Positions 53,801 to 58,910 of a stretch of 64,000 bases of DNA are shown one piece after another (positions within the stretch are counted from its first letter, which is position 1; each line of letters opens with the position of its first letter). Source of the stretch: CAZJHX01 sp964545715 (GTDB taxonomy: Bacteria; Myxococcota_A; UBA9042; GCA-2863065); contig CAZJHX010000052.1 of assembly GCA_964545715.1 (NCBI GenBank), positions 1-64,000 on the forward strand, written 5' to 3'. The translations under genes and the position numbers were made by a program. The notes beneath the pieces are model-generated. The model ran no database searches. It was given only the letters and a program-made list of their open reading frames with translations, and was not told where the DNA came from.

Positions 53801-54674
53801 GCTGCTGTCTGGCGGCGCCCTGCGTTGCTGGGGCAAGAACACGTCCGGTCAGCTGGGCAACGGCTCCACAAACGCGGGTACACATGTGCCGCAGGCCGTG
53901 GGGCTGCAGAGCTTCGCCCGGTCGGTGACCCTGGGCGCCAACCACAGCTGTGGTATCCAGACGGACGGTACACTGTACTGCTGGGGCGACAACAGCTCCG
54001 GTCAGCTGGGCATCAGCGGCGGCGGGTCTGCGGCCTCACCCACGCTCGTGGGCGGTGTGTCGGGCGCGCTGAAGGTCGCGGCCGGTGACGAACATACGTG
54101 CGCGATCACGGCGGCGGGCACCAACAAGGTCTCGTGCTGGGGCAAGAACGACCAGAACCAGCTGGGTACCGGGCTGTCCGGCAACCAGACGACGCCTAAG
54201 GCTGTTGTGGGCCTGACCGGCTCTGTGAAGCTCATCGCCGCGGGCGCCAAGCACACCTGCGCGGTGTACGCCAACGGCAAGCTCGCATGTTGGGGCGACA
54301 ACGCGTTCGGCCAGCTGGGCGACGGTACCAAGACGGATCGCGCCACGCCGAAGACGGTGCCGGGCCTCGCCGATGTGGTCAGCATCGAGGCGGGCGCCAG
54401 CCACACGTGCGCCGTCCTGTCCAACGGTACGACCCGCTGCTGGGGCGACAACTCCTTCGGCGAGCTGGGCAACGGTACATCGTCGCCGTCGACGTCGCCC
54501 AAGACCGTGCCCGGCTTCAATGATTGGTCTGCCGTCCAGTCGGGCAACGACTCCACCTGCGGGCTCACCAACGATGGTCTGGCCTACTGCTGGGGCAAGA
54601 ACCAAAACAACAACCTGAACGTCGGCGACAACGCGATCTACCCGACGCCTCAGCTGGTTCAGTGCCTGCCGTAG
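44868..54674 (+). CDS. Giant lipoprotein: Cys-rich/MopE region, 22 Ig-like repeats, FN3, 14 RCC1 blades
   Basis: The protein has about 3268 residues with lipobox V-P-G-C (Cys about 24). Residues 25-330 are Cys-rich with a MopE-type motif (C-D-G-I-D-N-N-C-N-G) and a TSP3-like stretch. Residues about 328-2457 are 22 tandem Ig-like repeats of about 97 residues, each closing with A-G-N-x-S-x-C-S and H-D-D/N/G. A single FN3-like domain follows (about 2458-2562). The end holds fourteen RCC1 blades (about 2565-3268) with H-T-C-A and C-W-G-x-N-x-x-G-Q-L-G. The shape predicts a long fibre with a propeller tip, a likely adhesin or surface-layer fibre. ATG 44868 has GGGAG upstream; ATG 44871 is adjacent. 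Confidence 0.92.
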   Translation: MMERKLRLVFFCAVVAALWVPGCSDDDGEGGLVDPSEFCHSHGQYEHHCHSIPHYGDGVGLFDNGGIIPTDDDSLIDCEETPGAFGCPCNDNDECDSGFCIPSKQSTNICTEICIENCPSGFACQLVTLGGADPTFLCVEENITLCRPCDKNADCSANGFGQPTDRCVNYGPLDGSFCGTRCDKDDECEAGYTCQELAEAETGFPAKQCAPSDGVCDCTDRAIVEAASTSCVRDGVCFGSRICTIDGLTECDAPEPSIEVCDGIDNNCNGEVDEGFPNTDGDILADCIDEDDDNDAIEDVKDNCPLVANHDQLDTDGDGIGDLCDTAGMPTFETVTPAPPANHNDPTITGTGEPLSTVQVFDNPFCTDEPVATAEVQADGTWTVQINVPDNVEVTWWANAILGSDLPSACTPDGLIYVEDSLAPPAPIISQSEPASPSQQPAVTLHGDAESESTVNVFVGSDCTGDPVATVTADELAEFQADVIAPQNATTSYVAQAVDAAGNASNCSKAFLFVHDDQSPEPPVMESSNPPTPNGESITPFILGSSEPDSDVSLYTTDDCSGDPLSSGLTTGLGLFAVSVAVEPNSVTTFYARATDGAGNESGCSEPFDYAHDNTAPNAPILTHTSPPSPGNTNTPLVHGTAEAGTTVVLHLKADCTGITVGSAIVSPDGTFAAGAILPADSTTTVFASATDLLDQKSACSAGLSYTHDGQPPGPPNLTGTEPASPSPETQPKVNGTAKAESTITLYAAADCVGDPIGTGKSGIDGSFQITIKAAENAATNIYAHASDAAGNISPCTPDPLVYVHDDIAPNTPLLTGTNPPSPASFLQPKALGNAEAGATVMLYPDAACAEPALGGGLAEDDGTFAVTFVIVINAANPVHAAAIDAAGNVSGCSAPISYLHDDTEPTLIIFTGTIPKSPSNASTTPLVQGTAEGAATIRLYTTPDCSGLPVAQGVTDAGGVFATQVTVGANSETTFYGTSEDGAGNISPCSPNGITYIHDDVPPAAPQLSDTEPVPPSNTVTTPVVNGTAEEEAQVELFANDCNAAAAANTQADVDGAFSVAMPVPPDTTTNIVAAAIDAAGNVSACSAPLPYTHDGTPPASILLTGVEPVSPSPVSDPVLSGKTEPGAAVAVYQDAACGGVVIATATADGNGDFSVQTPTGPNQTTTFAATATDIPGNTSACSNALPYVHDDIAPDPPELTLTIPESPSTELQPTVQGTAEVSSIVRLYSDPACSVAVSASAAIGGNGTFSIKLTNFVEANATTSIYASAADQAGNVSACSIPIDYKHDTEGPDAPTLTSTQPVSPSKASLEPTVFGASEPATVIHLFSGVACTGDPIVSVLADDAGGFSSPVTVAPNTVTSIYAQAEDTAGNVSLCSAPLDYEHDDIAPISPTLVATSPVSPAAALDPAIAGTTEADATVSIHQGAACGGAIVGLGSAAADGTFDIQATALANQTTVFSATATDAAGNVSSCSNDLSYLHDAAKPAAPVITGSNPKSPSDGLLPEILGTAEIGSTITVYNDAACTVPLSGAVPSAIDGTFVAALTTPVAPNSATVVYAAALDSAGNLSDCSAPFTYVHDNTSPDAPVLLATEPPSPANSTTSPTVSGTSEPNATIQLFVNDACGIAVTETQADDAGIFSVAVPVGANTTSAITAKAIDGAGNGSPCSIPLTFEHDDIPPESITITETDPLSPAPELLPAIVGSTEPGATVDIFQDAACGGAVAGTGLADADGAFSVAAAASENGVTTFTAIATDAAGNASDCSNVITYVNDSDPPEAPVLTKTSPKSPSTTEISPTLFGTADPNVTILLFSDANCGGAPLLTGTSTPAGTFQFDLTVSENSETIFSASAVDAVGNVSPCSNDLEYVHDNTPPDPPILTATEPPSPGSSLTPFVLGTAEPSAVVFLFTNASCTEALNVADVANDTGDFSVALFAPVAANTTTQFYGQAVDPAGNASFCSAPFTYIHDDVAPDPPLLTGTTPESPSNGTKTPTVEGTGEPGSKIQFFVDSPCLGSPTSVTATVDAGGNFSADVPVAENATSMIYAQAVDEAGNVSDCSPGIPFTHDSFPPGSVLLTDTAPTSPSNELNPAVNGITEPGSTVSIFAEAGCAGGVVATGLADAGGQFSIAAPAAANTGTSFSATATDTAGNDSACSNDLAYLHDGVAPDAPTITGSTPPSPGNVLKPVIDGTSEAGATVKLYLDAACTQVASSGNQVGIAATFSALMTQNVAANAVTQVYAQATDPAGNASACSDPFDYEHDGVPPDAPTVDATNPVSPSTERRPVVLGTSEPDSTVSFYTDPTCNNALGTSGTTAPDGNYAIKLVNQLPKNTTTPIYAKATDAAGNDSACSTTFVVYKHDATAPDSPLLTHTVPASPSNSVLTPVVHGTADSEVVTVEVYSEPGCKTLVGSLSPAPDGTFSIQATVQPNTKTLFSAKAFDQAGNASLCSSPPLEYIHDSIPPKFPPTYKGATLELDGSDLIVTWPKATDNFTPQNQIVYELCFTTTCGDVCAPGSPTQTTGPGQTKITLKGLAANTRYYMVVRGRDLAGNVDPNEIVTSIQTPGINIASGMEIGGARSCAAVADGSFQCWGGGAEVDPEVVKISHGTSHFCGVWSDGHVGCSGDNATGQLGNGSTLPSATPVPVVKESGGPLLKAADVAVGDGHSCALLVDGTVWCWGYNEHGATGINGEVQQTKAVRIDNADGTALNGGVKIFAGSEHNCILRGDGSASCWGFGWAGQLGHGGIGVSFTPVDVDVSDALGFLELAMGTDHTCGLSVSGKVFCWGYNAVGQLGLGVGSPELVLKPTAVALADAQSIGASGSHTCAVLADSTVRCWGNNEAGQLGAGSSATESFVPVVVKNLSGAVEVDAGGAHTCALTTSGGMFCWGANAGGQLGDGTTVQKNAPVPVVALQGLSYVTDLTRSDTHSCARLSDGTMRCWGNNATGQCGEAASPATSEMVVISGIASVLETHVGGSHTCALLSGGALRCWGKNTSGQLGNGSTNAGTHVPQAVGLQSFARSVTLGANHSCGIQTDGTLYCWGDNSSGQLGISGGGSAASPTLVGGVSGALKVAAGDEHTCAITAAGTNKVSCWGKNDQNQLGTGLSGNQTTPKAVVGLTGSVKLIAAGAKHTCAVYANGKLACWGDNAFGQLGDGTKTDRATPKTVPGLADVVSIEAGASHTCAVLSNGTTRCWGDNSFGELGNGTSSPSTSPKTVPGFNDWSAVQSGNDSTCGLTNDGLAYCWGKNQNNNLNVGDNAIYPTPQLVQCLP
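45850..52240 (+). repeat. Array of 22 Ig-like coding repeats with a three-repeat super-period
   Basis: Twenty-two units of about 290 bases encode the Ig-like domains. Repeats 9, 12, 15 and 19 share an A-C-G-G or C-A-G-G strand and the ending T-A-T-D-x-x-G-N-x-S-x-C-S-N. Repeats 10, 13, 17 and 20 carry a two-residue insertion. This points to growth by duplication of three-repeat blocks (about 0.87 kb). The first repeat is the most divergent. Confidence 0.8.
52560..54660 (+). repeat. Fourteen RCC1-type repeats
   Basis: Thirteen clear blades and one degenerate first blade (G-A-R-S-C-A-A-V-A-D-G-S-F-Q-C-W-G-G), about 50 residues each, carry two Cys per blade (H-T-C and C-W-G). Fourteen equals two seven-bladed propellers, the number expected for RCC1 folds. 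The thirteenth clear blade has lost the usual G-Q-L-G (reads N-N-N-L-N). Confidence 0.8.
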
Positions 54675-54689
54675 CGGTCGAGTAGCGCC

Positions 54690-55829
54690 ATGGAGGGTCT
54701 CGAGATCATTCTCATGATCGGGGGCATTATTGTCTTTGCGATCTCGACCCTCTTCAGCAAGAAGAAGACGCAGCCCCTGGACCCGGTACGGCTGAAGCTG
54801 GACGGGTTTGTCGCCGAGGAGGACGCCGAAGGGCAGCAGCAGCTGGTGGGCGAGGTGAACGGCGTCGAGGTGCGTGTCGCTGATGTCCGGGAGATGCAGA
54901 GCGACCAGGTGGTCGTGCGCACGCATGTGGTGGTTGGCGGCAATCTGGGCCTGCCGACCAATGTGGAGCTGAAGCCTGAGGGCGTTGTGCGGATGCGCGG
55001 CGATGTGAGCCTTGATGACGACTCGTTCGACGGGTTTGTCGACGTGCGCGGTGACCCCGTTGAGATCATGGCCCGGCTGGGCAAGCGCGCGCGTATTCGT
55101 CTGGCCAAGCTGGTTCATGATGACGACGCAGAGTTGAGAGACGGCTTGCTGGTGGTCANNNNNNNNNNGGCGTCGTCGCCGCCGGTGCTGAAGGGGACGA
55201 TCGATCGCATGGTCGTCGCGGCCTCGTCGCTGTCGGGGCGCACCCCCGAGCTGCTGGCGCGTAACGTGCGCGAGGAGCGTGGCGTTACCCGGCGACGTCG
55301 AAACATGGCGGCGCTGGTCGAGCACTATTATGACGATCCGGCCACGGCGGAGGCCGGGCGGCTGGCGGAGGGCGACTCGGACCTGCTGCTGTCGCTCTTG
55401 GGCTCGCTGGGCGCGCGCTCGGACGTGGCGGGGCTTGATTTTGGCGCGGTCATGAAGCTGATACGGCACGGGGACGAGGAGCAGGCGCTGACGGCTGTTC
55501 GGGCGCTGGCCCGTGTTGAGGCGGCGCAGCCGTCGCTGATCGCGCTGCTGGAAGACGAGCACACGGCGGTGCGTACGGCCGCAGCCCGCGGGCTGGGTGA
55601 GATCGGGACCATCGCGGCGGCCGAGCCGCTGCTGCCGCACACGTCCGGGATGTTCACAAACGGCGAGCTGAAGCAGGCGGCGACCGAGGCGGTGGCGGCG
55701 ATTCAGGCGCGGCTGGGTGACGTGAATGCGGGCTCGCTGTCGCTGGCTGCCCCACCTGAGGAAGACGAGGCTGGGGCGCTCAGTCTCGCGGGTGAGGCGG
55801 GCGCGCTGTCCCTGAAAGAAGAGGCCTGA
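54690..55829 (+). CDS. Membrane-anchored HEAT-repeat-like protein interrupted by an assembly gap
   Basis: The protein has an N-terminal transmembrane helix (residues 5-20) and a Lys-rich stop-transfer. The next region is a beta-rich segment to the ten-N gap at 55159-55168. After it come HEAT-like helices (D-E-E-Q-A-L-T-A-V-R-A-L-A-R, H-T-A-V-R-T-A-A-A-R-G-L-G-E-I-G). The C terminus holds three short G-x-L-S-L motifs separated by acidic spacers. The two sides share a frame if the gap is a multiple of three minus the arbitrary ten bases, so the joined 379-residue form is provisional. The start is at 54690, 15 bases after the giant gene. The role is unknown, probably a scaffold. Confidence 0.7.
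   Translation: MEGLEIILMIGGIIVFAISTLFSKKKTQPLDPVRLKLDGFVAEEDAEGQQQLVGEVNGVEVRVADVREMQSDQVVVRTHVVVGGNLGLPTNVELKPEGVVRMRGDVSLDDDSFDGFVDVRGDPVEIMARLGKRARIRLAKLVHDDDAELRDGLLVVXXXXASSPPVLKGTIDRMVVAASSLSGRTPELLARNVREERGVTRRRRNMAALVEHYYDDPATAEAGRLAEGDSDLLLSLLGSLGARSDVAGLDFGAVMKLIRHGDEEQALTAVRALARVEAAQPSLIALLEDEHTAVRTAAARGLGEIGTIAAAEPLLPHTSGMFTNGELKQAATEAVAAIQARLGDVNAGSLSLAAPPEEDEAGALSLAGEAGALSLKEEA
55159..55168. other. Assembly gap of ten N
   Basis: Ten undetermined bases in the HEAT-repeat gene. Gap length is probably a placeholder, so frame and length across it are unknown. Confidence 0.99.
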
Positions 55830-55838
55830 CGTCCTGGA

Positions 55839-57026
55839 TCAGGGCTGCAGCAGCACCCGATCCACCCGGATGTAGGCCGTGTCCAGCCACTGGATGCGGA
55901 ACTCCAGCGAGTCGCCGCCGTAGGTCTGAAAGACCAGCGGGAAGTCCTGATACTTCATCGTGCTGTTGAACTGGTTTCGGTACACCGACTGCGACGAGAT
56001 GATCTTGTTGGAGTTGGCGTTGAAGGCCTCGATGCGCGCGACTTTGTCGCTGCCGGCGGTGTTGTTGTCGATCATCATGCGGAAGATCGCCTTGTAGGCG
56101 CCCGCCGGCACGTCTTTGATGTACGGACCGTAGACCATGTAGTTTTTGGAGTGCTCGCCGGTGTTGCAGGCCCAGCCGTCGCCCTCTTTCTTGCCCTGCT
56201 CGTGGCCGATCGCGGGGTTGGACTCCACCTCCCACTTCCAGCCGATGCACTGTCCGGTCTTGCAGGCCTGGAAGGAGTCGCAGCTTCCGCACTGGCCGCC
56301 GCAGCCGTCGTCGCCGCACTGTTTGCCGCCGCACTTGGGCTCGCACACGCAGGAGCCGAGCTTGCACACCTTGCCGCCCAGGCAGCCGCCGCATGAGCCG
56401 TTGCACCCGTCGCTGCCGCACTGCTTGCCGGCGCAGGTGGGCTGGCACACACAGATCGTCCCCTGGCACGCGGCGAATTGAGGGCAGCCACCGCACGACC
56501 CGCCGCAGCCGTCGTCGCCGCACTGCTTGCCCGCGCAGCTTGGCTGACAGATGCACTGATTATCCTGGCAATAGGTGCCCGAGCCGCAGTCACCGCAGTC
56601 ACCACCGCAGCCGTCCGTGCCGCATTGCTTGCCGTCGCAGGACGGGACGCACTCGCATTTGCCGGCGGCGTCGCACTCGGAGCCGGCCGGACAGATACCG
56701 CAGGACCCGCCGCAGCCGTCGAACCCGCAGTGCTTCCCCAGGCAGTTGGGGGTGCAGCCGGGCAGGGGGGGGCCGTCGTCGGAGCCGGTCGTGTCGCCGC
56801 CGGGCCCGACCGGATCGTCGCCCGGGTCGGCTGGATCGTCGGGCTGCTCGTTTTCGACCGCGATTCCGGCGTCGCTGGGCGCAAACATCTTGGCGCCGCT
56901 GTGCGTCGTGGCGTCCGCGCTCTTGTTTGAAAAACCGGACTCCACGATCCGATCGCCGGCCGAACACGCGACCAGCGTCGAACACATCAAGAGCCCGACA
57001 AGGTTATGTATGTTTGATCTCCCCAC
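55839..57026 (-). CDS. Lipoprotein with five Cys-rich knottin-like repeats and a carbohydrate-binding-like domain
   Basis: The 395-residue lipoprotein has its lipobox L-V-A-C about residue 21, an Asp/Pro/Gly linker, and five tandem units (about 90-265) of the type C-x3-C-x-G-K-x-C-G-x-D-G-C-x-G-x-C-G-x-C. Each unit carries about six Cys. A C-terminal beta domain (about 266-395), with W-K-W-E-V-E and F-R-I-Q-W-L-D-T-A-Y-I-R-V-D-R-V, resembles a carbohydrate-binding module. The GTG start at 57026 is plausible; ATG 14 residues in is possible. It is probably a surface adhesin-like protein. The 3' end is 9 bases from the convergent HEAT gene. Confidence 0.8.
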   Translation of the reverse strand: MGRSNIHNLVGLLMCSTLVACSAGDRIVESGFSNKSADATTHSGAKMFAPSDAGIAVENEQPDDPADPGDDPVGPGGDTTGSDDGPPLPGCTPNCLGKHCGFDGCGGSCGICPAGSECDAAGKCECVPSCDGKQCGTDGCGGDCGDCGSGTYCQDNQCICQPSCAGKQCGDDGCGGSCGGCPQFAACQGTICVCQPTCAGKQCGSDGCNGSCGGCLGGKVCKLGSCVCEPKCGGKQCGDDGCGGQCGSCDSFQACKTGQCIGWKWEVESNPAIGHEQGKKEGDGWACNTGEHSKNYMVYGPYIKDVPAGAYKAIFRMMIDNNTAGSDKVARIEAFNANSNKIISSQSVYRNQFNSTMKYQDFPLVFQTYGGDSLEFRIQWLDTAYIRVDRVLLQP

Positions 57027-57117
57027 GATTCAGGTTTTTTACAAGGACTATGCCATGTCGTTTTGAGGTCGCAAACGAGGTGCTGCGCTTCTGTTGGGGG
57101 TGGTAGGGGTCGCGCTT

Positions 57118-57133
57118 GGGGACATCGATCCCC
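57118..57133. other. Hairpin in the intergenic region
   Basis: GGGGA (57118-57122) pairs with TCCCC (57129-57133) across a six-base loop in the 169-base gap between divergent starts. No other structure is visible in this gap apart from the leaderless promoter near 57182 and an AT-rich CCTATATATGAGG. Confidence 0.25.
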
Positions 57134-57181
57134 GCCACTTGGGCCCTATATATGAGGTCTGCCGTCTCCGCGTATCTCCGC

Positions 57182-57187
57182 TAGGAT
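57182..57187 (+). promoter_or_regulatory. -10 element TAGGAT, 8 bases before ATG
   Basis: TAGGAT at 57182-57187 precedes ATG 57196 by 8 bases with no Shine-Dalgarno. This fits the leaderless pattern seen elsewhere in the window. No convincing -35 is present. Confidence 0.4.
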
Positions 57188-57195
57188 ACGAGCCG

Positions 57196-58188
57196 ATGAA
57201 CGATCGAAATCACTGGAACGGCACACGCTACGACGGCTCGGGCGCCGGTCATTATGAGAGCTACTTTCAGCGGGCCAACCACCCGACGAAGCCGCAGGCC
57301 TTCTGGGTGCGGTACACGATCTTCCAGCCGGCGGACGCGGCCGCGGAGGCTCTGGGAGAGCTGTGGGGGATCTACTTCGACGGTGACGCGGGCAAGATCA
57401 CCGCGGTGCGGCAGACCTGTCCGCTGCAGTCCTGTGAGTTTGCGCGCGACCGCTTGTCGGTTCGGATCCGCGACAGCGTGCTGGACCAGTCCACGCTCAA
57501 GGGCAACGCTGAGCTGGGCGACCATCGGTTGGAGTGGGACCTGGCGTACACGTCGCCTCAGTCGCCGGTGCTGCTGTTCTCGGAGATGTTCTACGACAAG
57601 CCGTTTCCAAAGGCCAAGGCGCTGGTGGGATCGCCGCTGGCCGTCTACACCGGGTCGATGACGGTGGACGGTGAGACCGTGGCGATCGACGGCTGGGTCG
57701 GCAGCCAGAACCACAACTGGGGCAGCAAGCACACCGACGCGTATGCCTGGGGCCAGGTCGCGGGTTTTGATGACGCGCCGCACGTGTTTTTGGAGCTGTC
57801 GACGGCGCGCATCAAGCTCGGGCCGATCTGGACGCCTCGCTTCACCCCACTGGTGCTGCGTGTCGGCGACGAGCAGATCGCGTTGAACAGCCTGGGCCAG
57901 GCCGTGCGCAACAACGGGCGCTATGAGTATTTCTCGTGGCAGTTTGACGCACAGAAGCGGGGTGTCCGCGTGCACGGCAGCATTGAGGCGCCGGCCGCCG
58001 CGTTTGTCGGGCTGACGTACCTGAACCCGCCGGGTGGGTCGAAGACGTGCCTGAACAGCAAGATCGCCGCCTGTACGGTGACCCTGGAGCGCCGTGGGCA
58101 GTCCGCCCAGACGTTTCGCACGAGCTCGCGCGCCGCTTTTGAGATCCTCACCGACGACGACGGCCACGGCGTGCCTGTCCTCGTTTGA
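57196..58188 (+). CDS. CrtC/tocopherol-cyclase-like lipocalin-type protein (tentative)
   Basis: The 330-residue cytoplasmic-looking protein has the pattern of CrtC-like (hydroxyneurosporene synthase) and tocopherol-cyclase-like beta-barrel enzymes: repeated strands and the characteristic S-Q-N-H-N-W-G-S-K-H near residue 175, plus W-G-Q-V. These families hydrate or cyclise isoprenoids or are homologues with other roles. The N terminus (M-N-D-R-N-H-W-N-G) has no signal peptide. No carotenoid genes are in the window, so substrate identity is open. Its 3' end lies 5 bases from the convergent Popeye-like gene. Confidence 0.6.
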   Translation: MNDRNHWNGTRYDGSGAGHYESYFQRANHPTKPQAFWVRYTIFQPADAAAEALGELWGIYFDGDAGKITAVRQTCPLQSCEFARDRLSVRIRDSVLDQSTLKGNAELGDHRLEWDLAYTSPQSPVLLFSEMFYDKPFPKAKALVGSPLAVYTGSMTVDGETVAIDGWVGSQNHNWGSKHTDAYAWGQVAGFDDAPHVFLELSTARIKLGPIWTPRFTPLVLRVGDEQIALNSLGQAVRNNGRYEYFSWQFDAQKRGVRVHGSIEAPAAAFVGLTYLNPPGGSKTCLNSKIAACTVTLERRGQSAQTFRTSSRAAFEILTDDDGHGVPVLV

Positions 58189-58193
58189 CCGGG

Positions 58194-58835
58194 TCAGGCG
58201 GCCAGGCCGGACTGGGTCGTCAGCTTGTGGACGAGATCGCGGCCGATGGCGCTCTGCAACCGGATCAGCTTCTGCGCGTCCGTCTTTTGAAACGACTCGA
58301 TCGTCGCGTGGGGCCAGGCGACATACTGCGCTGTGCCGTGCGCTCGGACGCTGGCGACCGCCGGGGCCTTGCTCAGGAAGCTCATCTCGCCGATGAAGCG
58401 CCCGCGGGTCAGCGTAGTGATCAGCGACTCGTTGGAGAGCACGTGCGCCTTGCCGCGCACCAGGTAGAGAAGCTCCTGCACGTGTGCGCCCTGCGGCAAG
58501 ATGAGCTCATCGGTTGTCGTGCGGGCTTCGCCGGCCTCCCAAAACGCCAGAAACTCGCGCCGGCTCATGTCGGCGAAGCTGATCGCGTGAATCTCGGCCA
58601 GATCGTCGGGTAAGGGGATCGGGCGGCGCTGCAGCCACAGCTGGATGATCTGGGTGGCGTTTATCCCGATGAAGACGATGTTCCAGAGGATCATGGACTG
58701 AGAGTCGACGGCCACCCCGTACAAGGTGAAGCAGATCTGTGAGCCGATCAGCGCGATGCGCAGCCAGAACATGTCCCGCAGGGAGTTGGCGAACAGCAGA
58801 AAGATGTAGGCGGCATTCAGTGAGATAGTTGCCAA
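58194..58835 (-). CDS. Popeye-type membrane protein with cyclic-nucleotide-binding-like domain
   Basis: The 213-residue protein has two or three N-terminal hydrophobic helices (about 5-70). A cyclic-nucleotide-binding-like domain (about 90-205) follows, with G-K-A-H-V-L, G-R-F-I-G-E-M-S-F-L and A-P-A-V-A-S-V. The G-E-M-S loop is the phosphate-binding-cassette-like segment in this family. Eukaryotic Popeye proteins bind cAMP; bacterial relatives are common in myxobacteria. The TTG start at 58835 has GAGG upstream. It is divergent from the HD-domain protein gene (58911), with 75 bases between starts, and both have cNMP-binding-like domains. Confidence 0.82.
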   Translation of the reverse strand: MATISLNAAYIFLLFANSLRDMFWLRIALIGSQICFTLYGVAVDSQSMILWNIVFIGINATQIIQLWLQRRPIPLPDDLAEIHAISFADMSRREFLAFWEAGEARTTTDELILPQGAHVQELLYLVRGKAHVLSNESLITTLTRGRFIGEMSFLSKAPAVASVRAHGTAQYVAWPHATIESFQKTDAQKLIRLQSAIGRDLVHKLTTQSGLAA

Positions 58836-58910
58836 GCTCGGGCCTCTACTTAGGTGGGTGGGCGTAGTGTATCATCGCGTCTCAACCTTGGACTTTGTGG
58901 TGGCTTGGGG

